This document shows positions 1 to 6,435 of a stretch of 35,528 nt of DNA, piece by piece. Numbering within the stretch: the first letter of the stretch is position 1; each line of letters opens with the position of its first letter. The notes under the pieces were generated by a model. It worked only from the letters and a program-made list of their open reading frames with translations. It did no database searches and had not been told where the DNA came from. Origin of the DNA: JBIKVP01 sp044356745 (GTDB lineage Bacteria; Pseudomonadota; Alphaproteobacteria; Rhizobiales; Beijerinckiaceae); the NCBI GenBank assembly GCA_044356745.1, contig JBIKVP010000016.1, positions 1 to 35,528 on the forward strand, written 5' to 3'. A program made the position numbers and the translations under genes.

Positions 1-114
1 GCTCCTGACGTTGGTCTGGTTCTAAAAGCGTACCCATACCAAATTGGAATCAAAACAACCTTAATAAAAAGATAACGCCAACTCTTCACTCACGAGGGGT
101 ATAGAAGCGCGCAC

Positions 115-1200
115 TCATGCATCACCTTTGATATGGGCATGGCTGAGCACTTTAAGCATGAGGTTTGAAAGCGGTTCATTATTGAGCTGCTGCACGTTTA
201 CCCAGCGCATTCCTTCTGGCGCGGGGGTGTTCTCTGGCACATGTTGAGAGACAACGCTGAGCATCAGCACAATGTGCGTGAAAATATGCTTGACGTGCCC
301 CTCATGGCGTATCCATGAGCCAGTGCGTAACGTGCCTTCAAAAAACGGCTCTTGATACGATGCATGATCTGGTTGGTGTGTGAGCCATTCGCTTGTTGGA
401 ACTTCTGCCATGCCGCCTAATAATCCCTTGGGTGGGCGGGTGCGTAATAAAATCTCGCGGTTATCAGCGTGTGTGCGTGTTACGATATATGCTATACCAA
501 AACGGTGCTGCGCGGCTTTTTTAGGCGTTTTTATCGGGAAAGCGGCGGGTGTTCCGCGCTCAAAAGCAAGGCAATCGCTGTGCCAAGGACATTCATGACA
601 TGCAGGTTGGCGCGGTGTACATACCGTTGCACCAAGCTCCATCAACGCTTGCACCATATCACCACATCGGGTGGGGGGCATAAGCGCTTGGGCTTTTTCA
701 CGTACCTGTGATTTCGCGGATGGAAGCGACTCATCAAGCGCATAAAAACGGCTTATGACGCGCTCAACATTGCCATCAACTGCCACGATCTGTTCGCCAA
801 AGCTAATGGCGGCAATCGCAGCGCTTGTATAGACTCCGATGCCGGGAAGCTTTTGTAAATCATGGGCGGTGCGCGGAAATTCACTGTTATATTGCGTGAC
901 GATCTTTTTAGCGCAAGCGTGAAGGTTGCGCGCGCGTGAATAATAGCCAAGTCCCGCCCATGCCTGCATCACGTGCTCGCTCGGTGCATTGGCAAGCGCT
1001 TCAATAGTTGGAAAAAGTGTTAAAAAGCGTGCAAAATAAGGGATGACGGCGGCAACGGTCGTTTGTTGTAACATGATTTCAGAGAGCCAGACATGATAAG
1101 GATCCGGCGCTTGATCGCCTATCATTCGCCATGGCAGCGTGCGTTGATGGAGATCATACCATGCGAGCAGACGCGTTGTGGGGGATGAATGCTTGTGCAA
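115..1200 (-). CDS. mutY: A/G-specific adenine DNA glycosylase MutY
   Basis: Base-excision repair enzyme that removes adenine mispaired with 8-oxoguanine or guanine. The open frame runs to a TTG at 1209, and residue numbers here count from that codon. An HhH segment LPGIGVYTSAA lies at 121-131. The catalytic Asp is D145 in VDGNVER and the catalytic Glu is E44 in SEIMLQQT. A [4Fe-4S] loop has Cys 197, 204, 207 and 213 in C-x6-C-x2-C-x5-C spacing. The C-terminal third is the NUDIX-like 8-oxoG recognition domain, and the length of about 361-364 is normal. The 1209 TTG sits one base after the AAGGAG ribosome site, so the TTG three codons in (1200), 10 nt from that site, is the better start. It is divergent from the DciA-like gene. 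Confidence 0.96.
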   Translation of the reverse strand: MHKHSSPTTRLLAWYDLHQRTLPWRMIGDQAPDPYHVWLSEIMLQQTTVAAVIPYFARFLTLFPTIEALANAPSEHVMQAWAGLGYYSRARNLHACAKKIVTQYNSEFPRTAHDLQKLPGIGVYTSAAIAAISFGEQIVAVDGNVERVISRFYALDESLPSAKSQVREKAQALMPPTRCGDMVQALMELGATVCTPRQPACHECPWHSDCLAFERGTPAAFPIKTPKKAAQHRFGIAYIVTRTHADNREILLRTRPPKGLLGGMAEVPTSEWLTHQPDHASYQEPFFEGTLRTGSWIRHEGHVKHIFTHIVLMLSVVSQHVPENTPAPEGMRWVNVQQLNNEPLSNLMLKVLSHAHIKGDA

Positions 1201-1248
1201 GAGCCGCAATCTCCTTAATATAAAGCGCTCAAATAGGTTTTATATGTC

Positions 1249-1764
1249 ATGAGCCGCTACAAATCACCTGTTGCTGTATACCTTAAAAAGGGGCCGCAAC
1301 CACTGGCAGAATTTGTCATGACGAGTTGCGCGCCTGTGTTTGAAAAGCAGGGTTTTGCGCGCTCACGTGTCTTGCTTGAATGGCCGGAAATCGTTGGTGA
1401 AAAACTTGCACAGGTGACCGCGCCGCTTAAAATGGAATGGCCACGAACGCCCCAAGGTTTACATGAAGCGCATCCAACACGGGGCGCAACGTTGATTGTG
1501 CAAGTGGTCAGCGCCTTTGCTCTTGATATGCAATATCAATCTAGCGTGTTGATTGAGCGGATTAATGCGCATTTTGGCTGGCGATGCATTGAAAAAATCG
1601 TGCTTAAGCAAGGATCAATTATTCATAAGTCACGAAAAAGCGCTCCCCTGACACCCTCACCACAAGCGCTTGAAGACGCAGCCTTACACGCTGAAGGTGT
1701 TGATGATGAGGGCTTAAAACGCGCCCTCATTAAGCTCGGCGGATATGTGCTGACAAGAAATTAG
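1249..1764 (+). CDS. dciA: DciA-like protein (DUF721), putative replicative helicase loader
   Basis: A 171-residue protein of the DUF721/DciA family. DciA proteins help load the DnaB replicative helicase in bacteria lacking DnaC or DnaI. The visible family core has an N-terminal helix-rich part (LAEFVMTSCAPVFEKQGFA), a conserved W-x-x-I-V-G (WPEIVGEKLAQVT, about 45-57), and a KH-like part with hydrophobic strands (TLIVQVVSAFALDMQYQ, about 84-100) followed by INAHFGWRCIEKIVL. The C-terminal 45 residues are low complexity and acidic. The ATG at 1249 has only a weak AGG upstream. Divergent mutY/DUF721 pairing is common in Alphaproteobacteria. The helicase-loading role is inferred from the family. 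Confidence 0.82.
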   Translation: MSRYKSPVAVYLKKGPQPLAEFVMTSCAPVFEKQGFARSRVLLEWPEIVGEKLAQVTAPLKMEWPRTPQGLHEAHPTRGATLIVQVVSAFALDMQYQSSVLIERINAHFGWRCIEKIVLKQGSIIHKSRKSAPLTPSPQALEDAALHAEGVDDEGLKRALIKLGGYVLTRN

Positions 1765-1795
1765 CCCTTCAATCAACCATTTTTTATATCAAGGC

Positions 1796-1824
1796 TTGGA
1801 ATCTTCGTTAAAAAAGCGTAAACT
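1796..1824 (+). promoter_or_regulatory. Putative sigma70-type promoter of the secreted His/Gly-rich protein gene
   Basis: TTGGAA (1796-1801) and TAAACT (1819-1824) are separated by 17 bp, each matching 4 of 6 consensus bases. The site lies about 50 bp before the preferred start codon, in the only gap between the DciA-like gene and the next gene. It was found by inspection only. Confidence 0.4.
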
Positions 1825-1874
1825 TTTTAGCGGAGGCCACTTTTGCGGTGCATTGCGCGGAAGAGGTTAAGTTT

Positions 1875-2630
1875 ATGTTGCGTTTGCGTTCAGTCTTTTT
1901 GACATCCTTCACACGCTTGTGTGCAGGTTTGGGTTTTGTTGCGTCGGGTGCATTGATCATTGATGCATCCTTTATGTCAGCTCATGCGTGCGGAGCGGGG
2001 TCTCATTGCGGATCACGTGGTGGATCAGTTGCGGCTGTTCACGCCAAAGGTGGCTTTAAAGGGGGAACGTTTTCTGCATCGCATCAGCGTGGATTACATC
2101 GTTCACAATTATCAACGACGCATTTGCGTGCGTTATCACGCGCTAATGGCTCCTATATGGGGCAGCGTCAGGGCGCTTATTTAAATCATGGGTACAATAA
2201 CCATGCGCACAATGGTTTGAATAATCTTTCATTGCGTCATCGGCAGATTTTAGCACGCTCCTATGGCACTCATGACGGGCATCGTTATGGTACGCGTGGC
2301 ACACGCTATGGCTATGGTTATGGCGGATACGGATCAACCGTTTATCACTCTCCCATCGCCCCTGTTATTTATAATCAGGCTCATATGCCTTTTTATGGTG
2401 TGCCCTCTGTGATGGATTTGCCTGTTGTGATGGGGATGTATCCTCAACCTACGGCTGAACCTGTGATGTATTCACTGCATAAAAATGGCAAAGTGTCACG
2501 CCGTGTCCTGTCGAGCACATCACGGGGCGCGAAGGTCATTCATAAAGATGGTTCCGTGTCGGCTCATGCCGCTACTCAAGACACAGATCATGCGCAATCG
2601 CACGGTTCACGCATTATTTATGTTCGTTAA
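1875..2630 (+). CDS. Secreted His/Gly/Ser/Tyr-rich protein of unknown function
   Basis: I do not recognise this family. The preferred start is the ATG at 1875, preceded by AGAGG at 8 nt. A GTG at 1848 would add nine residues, two of them acidic, ahead of the signal peptide. From 1875 the N terminus (MLRLRSVFLT, then a hydrophobic run to about residue 33) is a signal peptide, with AHA just before C39. The mature protein opens with a Cys/Gly/His patch (CGAGSHCGSRGG). It then has many His, Ser, Arg and Gly residues, a Gly-Tyr patch (GYGYGGYGS), and a Pro/Met/Val-rich middle. The C terminus KVIHKDGSV...SRIIYVR looks ordered. A periplasmic or surface protein, perhaps metal binding through His and Cys, is a guess. 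Its 3' end overlaps the convergent nucleotidyltransferase gene by 17 bp. Confidence 0.7.
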   Translation: MLRLRSVFLTSFTRLCAGLGFVASGALIIDASFMSAHACGAGSHCGSRGGSVAAVHAKGGFKGGTFSASHQRGLHRSQLSTTHLRALSRANGSYMGQRQGAYLNHGYNNHAHNGLNNLSLRHRQILARSYGTHDGHRYGTRGTRYGYGYGGYGSTVYHSPIAPVIYNQAHMPFYGVPSVMDLPVVMGMYPQPTAEPVMYSLHKNGKVSRRVLSSTSRGAKVIHKDGSVSAHAATQDTDHAQSHGSRIIYVR

Positions 2631-3342
2631 GCGTTTTAAGAAACGCCTCAGCGTCTTCAAGAGCCTGAGGCGTTCCAACGTGAAGCCATGTGCCGTTTAA
2701 GACAGTGCCGAACAGGCGTTTGCGCGCGATTGCCTCATCAAAAAGGTGGTTCATTGAAAACGCACCTTCCGGCGTTTGTTTGAACAGTTCAGGCTTTAAG
2801 ATCGCCGCGCCTGCATAAACAAACGGCGCGTTTTCATGGGTGCTTCGTCTTATAAGCTGTTGATCCGGTGTTACATGAAAGTCACCTTGTCCATCATAAC
2901 CGAGAGTTTGTGTAACATCAGCAAGAAGCAACAGAATATCCATTGCCTCAGGCTGCCACATTGAGCGCATCTGGTGTAGTGCGGATGTGTTTTTCTCAAT
3001 CCATAATGTGTCTGAATTCATAAGCCAGAACGGCGCGCACCCTAATTGGTTGAGCGCTTTTTTAACGCCGCCTCCTGTTTCAAGCAGCAAGCGGCGCTCA
3101 TCAGAAATGTGCACATGTGGCGTTGTACGATGAGCAACGTGCGCGATGATCTGCTCAGCTAAATAATGCACATTCACAACGACATCTTGTACGCCAACGT
3201 CTTTGAGGCGATCAAGCGCATGATCAAGCATGGCTTTCTCACCCACCGTAACAAGCGGCTTAGGGATGGTAAGCGTTATGGGTCTTAAACGCGTGCCCAA
3301 GCCCGCTGCAAGCACCATGGCGTTTTTCAAATCGTGTGTCAT
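2614..3342 (-). CDS. Sugar-1-phosphate nucleotidyltransferase, MurU-like
   Basis: A 242-residue nucleotidyltransferase of the NTP_transferase (GT-A-like) fold. It shows LAAGLGTRLRPIT (11-23), the PKPL lysine motif (27-30), ETGGGV (88-93) and the metal-binding Asp in NSDTLW (D111). The whole length resembles MurU, which makes UDP-MurNAc from MurNAc-1-phosphate in peptidoglycan recycling. Mannose-1-phosphate guanylyltransferases of similar size cannot be excluded. The ATG at 3342 has AAGGG 6 nt upstream. The kinase partner AmgK, usually adjacent to murU, is absent here, which lowers confidence in the exact substrate. It is convergent with the secreted protein gene and divergent from the Rrf2 gene. 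Confidence 0.85.
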   Translation of the reverse strand: MTHDLKNAMVLAAGLGTRLRPITLTIPKPLVTVGEKAMLDHALDRLKDVGVQDVVVNVHYLAEQIIAHVAHRTTPHVHISDERRLLLETGGGVKKALNQLGCAPFWLMNSDTLWIEKNTSALHQMRSMWQPEAMDILLLLADVTQTLGYDGQGDFHVTPDQQLIRRSTHENAPFVYAGAAILKPELFKQTPEGAFSMNHLFDEAIARKRLFGTVLNGTWLHVGTPQALEDAEAFLKTLNEHK

Positions 3343-3385
3343 GATTTACCCTTGATTTAGCTCTGTTTTTTTAATACGCTAAGTT

Positions 3386-3403
3386 CTTGTGATTAATCAC
3401 AAG
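3386..3403. promoter_or_regulatory. Perfect 18-bp palindrome, putative operator
   Basis: CTTGTGATT followed directly by AATCACAAG, with no spacer. It is flanked by direct AAGTTCTT copies. It lies between the divergent nucleotidyltransferase and Rrf2 genes, about 55-70 bp upstream of the candidate extended -10 of the regulator. A perfect 18-bp palindrome suggests a dimeric regulator site. The binding protein is not known; the adjacent Rrf2 protein is one candidate. Confidence 0.5.
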
Positions 3404-3417
3404 TTCTTTTGCCAATC

Positions 3418-3433
3418 GCAAAATTTATTTTGC
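3418..3433. promoter_or_regulatory. Second AT-rich inverted repeat upstream of the Rrf2 gene
   Basis: GCAAAAT-TT-ATTTTGC, with perfect 7-bp arms and a 2-bp centre. It lies between the 18-bp palindrome and the candidate promoter and could be a second operator. The base composition makes some chance symmetry expected here. Confidence 0.35.
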
Positions 3434-3452
3434 ATTTTCCCATTTTTTTATG

Positions 3453-3461
3453 TGATACAAT
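3453..3461 (+). promoter_or_regulatory. Putative extended -10 promoter of the Rrf2 gene
   Basis: TG-A-TACAAT is an extended -10 element with a 5-of-6 hexamer, about 50 bp upstream of the start codon. No convincing -35 hexamer is present at 17 bp, which fits an extended -10 or activator-assisted promoter. Confidence 0.4.
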
Positions 3462-3512
3462 TTCCAATTTTATACGTATTTATTTTATAAGAACACTTCT
3501 TTGGGGGGAAAC

Positions 3513-3962
3513 ATGATTTTGTTGTCGCGTCGCTCATTATTATCCATTGCCGCTGTGGTTGATATTGCGCTACATGCCCGCCCTCAACCTGTGTCCGCTA
3601 AAATGCTTGCGGCACGTCATGAGCTTCCACCCCGTCATTTGGAAACCATGCTGCAAACGCTTGTGCGTTCAGGTATTTTAAAAGGTATTCGTGGCCCGCG
3701 TGGGGGATATGAGTTTGCGCGAGAGCGCCGTAAAGTTACGGCAGGGGATATTGTCAGAGCTGCAATGTATGAAGTGACCGCCGAAGATGAGGTTTTACCA
3801 AAATCGCGCCTTGTTGATGAGGTTATTTCATCGCACATTCGTTTAGCGGGTCATGCCTTTCTCGCAGAACTTGATAAAATCACTGTTGATGATTTATGTC
3901 GTGAAGCAGAGCAAAAAACCGTTTTCGGTAATCCGTTGCAGCCGATTGATTTTGCGATTTAA
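3513..3962 (+). CDS. Rrf2-family transcriptional regulator, CymR-like context
   Basis: A 149-residue regulator with the Rrf2 winged helix: a helix-turn-helix at about 28-52 (AKMLAARHELPPRHLETML) and a wing at LKGIRGPRGGYEFAR (56-70). The start is the ATG at 3513 after a G-rich ribosome site; a TTG at 3501 would add four residues upstream of that site. The Fe-S cysteines of IscR/NsrR-type members are absent, and the only Cys is C129. This resembles CymR, which senses cysteine status by binding CysK rather than through a cluster. The gene lies directly before cysK. The protein ends PIDFAI: a terminal Ile with Asp at -4 resembles CysK-docking tails such as that of CysE. A cysteine-metabolism role is inferred from neighbour and tail. 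Confidence 0.88.
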   Translation: MILLSRRSLLSIAAVVDIALHARPQPVSAKMLAARHELPPRHLETMLQTLVRSGILKGIRGPRGGYEFARERRKVTAGDIVRAAMYEVTAEDEVLPKSRLVDEVISSHIRLAGHAFLAELDKITVDDLCREAEQKTVFGNPLQPIDFAI

Positions 3963-3964
3963 AC

Positions 3965-4006
3965 TGTATAATATTAATATTTACAATATTATATGTAAAT
4001 TATACA
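3965..4006. promoter_or_regulatory. Nested inverted repeats with a perfect -10 in the Rrf2-cysK spacer
   Basis: TATAATATT (3967-3975) pairs with AATATTATA (3985-3993), and TGTATAAT (3965-3972) pairs with ATTATACA (3999-4006). The left arms contain a perfect TATAAT (3967-3972). This looks like an operator overlapping a cysK promoter, which would let the preceding Rrf2 protein repress cysK separately from itself. The -35 is poor (TTGATT at 3946, spacing 15). The stretch is AT-rich, so symmetry partly reflects composition. Confidence 0.45.
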
Positions 4007-4043
4007 CGGCACGTTTTTTTATATTTTAAGCGGGAGAGTGGAT

Positions 4044-5012
4044 ATGACGGGTACGAATAAAACATCACAAGTGGGGCGTGGGCGCATTTATGAGTCGATC
4101 ACCGACACCATTGGTAATACGCCGATTGTCCGCTTGAACCGTTTGGCTGCACAAAAGGGTGTTAAAGCGAACCTTCTGGCCAAGCTTGAGTTTTTTAATC
4201 CGATTGCCAGCGTTAAAGATCGTATCGGTGTGAGTATGATTGATACGCTTGAGGCGCAAGGCGTTATCCAGCAAGGGACAACGTTGATTGAGCCTACATC
4301 GGGTAATACGGGCATTGCACTCGCATTTGTGGCTGCGGCACGCGGTTATCGCCTCATTCTTGTTATGCCAGAAACGATGTCGGTTGAGCGTCGCAAAATG
4401 CTTGCCTTTTTGGGGGCAGAGCTTGATTTAACGCCTGGCCCCTTAGGAATGCGCGGTGCCGTGGCACGTGCTGAAGAGCTTAAAGAGCAAATTTCAGGTG
4501 CTATTATTCCGCAACAGTTTAAAAATGCGGCTAACCCTGCCATTCACCGCTCAACGACGGCTGAAGAAATCTGGAATGATACAGACGGAGGGATTGATTA
4601 TTTTGTCTCTGGCGTTGGCACGGGGGGGACGATTACAGGTGTAGGGCAAGTGCTTAAACCACGTAAACCGTCACTCAAAATCATTGCAGTCGAGCCTGAA
4701 GACAGCCCGATTTTATCAGGTGGTCAACCTGGTCCACACAAAATTCAAGGTATTGGGGCTGGCTTTGTCCCTGATATTCTTGATCGCTCGGTGATTGATG
4801 AGGTGATTACGGTCGGCAATCAAACGGCGTTTGACACCTCGCGTTTACTCGCACGTCTTGAAGGCGTGCCGGGCGGTATTTCATCAGGGGCGGCGGTTGC
4901 CGCAGCGCTTGAACTGGCCGCTCGCCCGAATATGGATGGCAAGAATATCGTCATTATTATTCCATCCTTTGCAGAGCGGTATTTATCAACAGCGCTCTTT
5001 GAAGGACTTTAA
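4044..5012 (+). CDS. cysK: Cysteine synthase A (O-acetylserine sulfhydrylase)
   Basis: PLP enzyme that makes L-cysteine from O-acetylserine and sulfide. It is 322 residues from the ATG at 4044, which has GGGAG 7 nt upstream; a GTG at 4038 overlaps that ribosome site. The PLP lysine is K58 in NPIASVKDR. The substrate loop is TSGNTG (85-90) and the phosphate-binding loop is GTGGT (192-196). The KIQGIGAGFVP segment (about 233-243) is the loop that contacts C-terminal peptides of CysE-type partners. All key residues are present. It follows an Rrf2 regulator with a palindrome-rich spacer. A hairpin CGCATC-TTGA-GATGCG (5015-5030) lies just after the stop but lacks a T-run. Confidence 0.97.
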   Translation: MTGTNKTSQVGRGRIYESITDTIGNTPIVRLNRLAAQKGVKANLLAKLEFFNPIASVKDRIGVSMIDTLEAQGVIQQGTTLIEPTSGNTGIALAFVAAARGYRLILVMPETMSVERRKMLAFLGAELDLTPGPLGMRGAVARAEELKEQISGAIIPQQFKNAANPAIHRSTTAEEIWNDTDGGIDYFVSGVGTGGTITGVGQVLKPRKPSLKIIAVEPEDSPILSGGQPGPHKIQGIGAGFVPDILDRSVIDEVITVGNQTAFDTSRLLARLEGVPGGISSGAAVAAALELAARPNMDGKNIVIIIPSFAERYLSTALFEGL

Positions 5013-5056
5013 AGCGCATCTTGAGATGCGGTTGTGACATTATGAGGGAGTGCGAT

Positions 5057-5521
5057 GTGCCATCTTTACGTGAAAAATTTACGCAAGATCTGAAAGACGC
5101 CATGAAAGCGGGCGAGAAAAGCCGTGTATCAACGATACGGCTGATACAATCAACGCTCAAAGATCGTGACATTGAAGCGCGCGGCGTGGGTAAAGAGCCC
5201 ATCAGTGATGATGATATTCTGGCGATGCTGCAAAAAATGATTAAGCAGCGTCTTGAATCAATTCACATGTATGATCAAGGCGGTCGCCCTGAACTTGCAG
5301 CACAAGAGCGTGAAGAAGCGGACATTTTAAGCACCTATTTGCCGCAACAACTCGATGAGGCGCAAACCCAAGCGGCCATTCAAGCTGCGATTGCAGATGT
5401 TGGCGCATCTTCCATGAAAGAAATGGGTAAGGTCGTTGCGCACCTGAAAGCCCAATATGCGGGTCAGATGGATTTTGCCAAAGTCAGTGGGCTTGTGAAA
5501 TCGGCGCTCAATAACGCCTAA
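5057..5521 (+). CDS. YqeY/GatB C-terminal-like protein
   Basis: A 154-residue protein of the YqeY family, related to the tail domain of the amidotransferase subunit GatB; members are linked to tRNA-related functions but not well characterised. Family features are the N-terminal LREKFTQDLKDAMKAGEKSR, the IRLIQSTLKDRDIEARG segment and the C-terminal MKEMGKVVAHLKAQYAGQMD. The GTG at 5057 is chosen because GGGAG (5046-5050) precedes it by 6 nt and the protein then starts MPSLREKF, as in the family. Longer frames from 5021 or 5042 begin inside or before that ribosome site. In many Alphaproteobacteria this gene lies near carA and dnaG; here it follows cysK. Confidence 0.88.
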   Translation: MPSLREKFTQDLKDAMKAGEKSRVSTIRLIQSTLKDRDIEARGVGKEPISDDDILAMLQKMIKQRLESIHMYDQGGRPELAAQEREEADILSTYLPQQLDEAQTQAAIQAAIADVGASSMKEMGKVVAHLKAQYAGQMDFAKVSGLVKSALNNA

Positions 5522-5553
5522 ATATGGCCATCACTCTACGCAAAAAGAAAAAT

Positions 5554-5577
5554 CCCCGATGCGGGAGCGCATCGGGG
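5554..5577 (-). terminator. Rho-independent terminator of the flgFGAH operon
   Basis: A 10-bp perfect stem, CCCCGATGCG / CGCATCGGGG, with a 4-nt loop. On the minus strand it is followed by TTTTTCTTTTTG, a proper T-tract. It lies about 75 nt past the flgH stop. On the plus strand there is no T-run, so it mainly serves the flagellar operon. Confidence 0.88.
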
Positions 5578-5584
5578 GTGGTTT

Positions 5585-5615
5585 GCATGGATACGATTGG
5601 GGAGTGCATCCATGC
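5585..5615. repeat. Inverted repeat between flgH and its terminator
   Basis: GCATGGAT (5585-5592) and ATCCATGC (5608-5615) are perfect 8-bp arms with a 15-nt spacer. In the flgH transcript this hairpin precedes the terminator and may act as a 3' stability structure. Confidence 0.45.
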
Positions 5616-5650
5616 GGGGAAAAGACGTCATGTCGTATGAAACAGCGCAC

Positions 5651-6421
5651 TTAGAATGGTAAGAGAATATCCATGACCTGTTGGCCATAGCGGGGTTGTT
5701 GGACATCGGTGATCTGTCCTTGGCCACCATAAGCGATGCGCGCTTGAGCGATTTTTGATGAGTCAACGATGTTATCCGAGTCAATATCTTCAGGACGCAC
5801 AACACCTGCGACAATCATTTCGCGCTTCTCGAAGTTAATCCGCACTTCCTGCTTGCCTTCAATGACAAGATTTCCATTGGGCAGAACTTGCGTCACAACA
5901 GCTGCAACCGTTGTTGTCACCTGTTCTGAACGACGGATTGAGCCTGTACCTTGTGAGCCACTGTCTGAAGAAGCATCAAGCAACGGATCAAGGGTTGATC
6001 CTTCAGCAAAGATTTTACCCGGATTCACTTCAAGGCCAAACAGATTGGCTGCGCCCATTTTCTCGGTATTTTTACGGGTTCGCGCCGTTTGGTTATTAAG
6101 CTGTGCCTGATCGGTGATTTTGATTTTCACTGTCACAAGATCACCCACTTGGCGTGCGCGTTGGTCCTTAAAGAAGGCGCGCGATCCTGTGCGCCATAAG
6201 GAGTTCGATGAATAGACCGCAGGCTCTGGTGTCGGCATTGGCATACGCACGGGTTTATATCCGGGTTGCGCGGTCGGATCTTCAATCGCGGATAAAGAGG
6301 GTGCTTTACCGACATTTGAAAGACGATCAATGCTGCCACATGCGCTTAATATGACTGCCATGCCTGCAAGGGCAGTCCAGCGGCAAAGGGCTAAAGGTGA
6401 GAAGGTGTGAAAAGAAGACAT
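5651..6421 (-). CDS. flgH: Flagellar L-ring lipoprotein FlgH
   Basis: Outer-membrane L-ring subunit that carries the rod through the outer membrane. It is a 256-residue lipoprotein from the ATG at 6421, which has a GGTGAG ribosome site; a GTG at 6433 in the same frame is less likely. The lipobox LSAC puts the lipidated Cys at residue 28. Conserved FlgH parts are visible: SLWRTGSRAFFKDQRARQVGDLVTVKI, the NLVIEGKQEVRINFEKREMIVAGVVRPEDI stretch, and the end QVMDILLPF. It is the last gene of flgF-flgG-flgA-flgH, and the upstream flgA stop lies about 15 nt before its ATG. Confidence 0.96.
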   Translation of the reverse strand: MSSFHTFSPLALCRWTALAGMAVILSACGSIDRLSNVGKAPSLSAIEDPTAQPGYKPVRMPMPTPEPAVYSSNSLWRTGSRAFFKDQRARQVGDLVTVKIKITDQAQLNNQTARTRKNTEKMGAANLFGLEVNPGKIFAEGSTLDPLLDASSDSGSQGTGSIRRSEQVTTTVAAVVTQVLPNGNLVIEGKQEVRINFEKREMIVAGVVRPEDIDSDNIVDSSKIAQARIAYGGQGQITDVQQPRYGQQVMDILLPF

Positions 6422-6435
6422 GATGCTCACCACTA

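Noticed and set aside
1..75. A plus-strand frame open from base 1 to a TAA at 73-75, and a minus-strand ATG at 37 running off the left edge.
   Set aside because: Both are too short to identify. The plus frame uses codons (AGA, ATA, CTA) rare in the neighbours and the minus start has no ribosome site, so neither is annotated.
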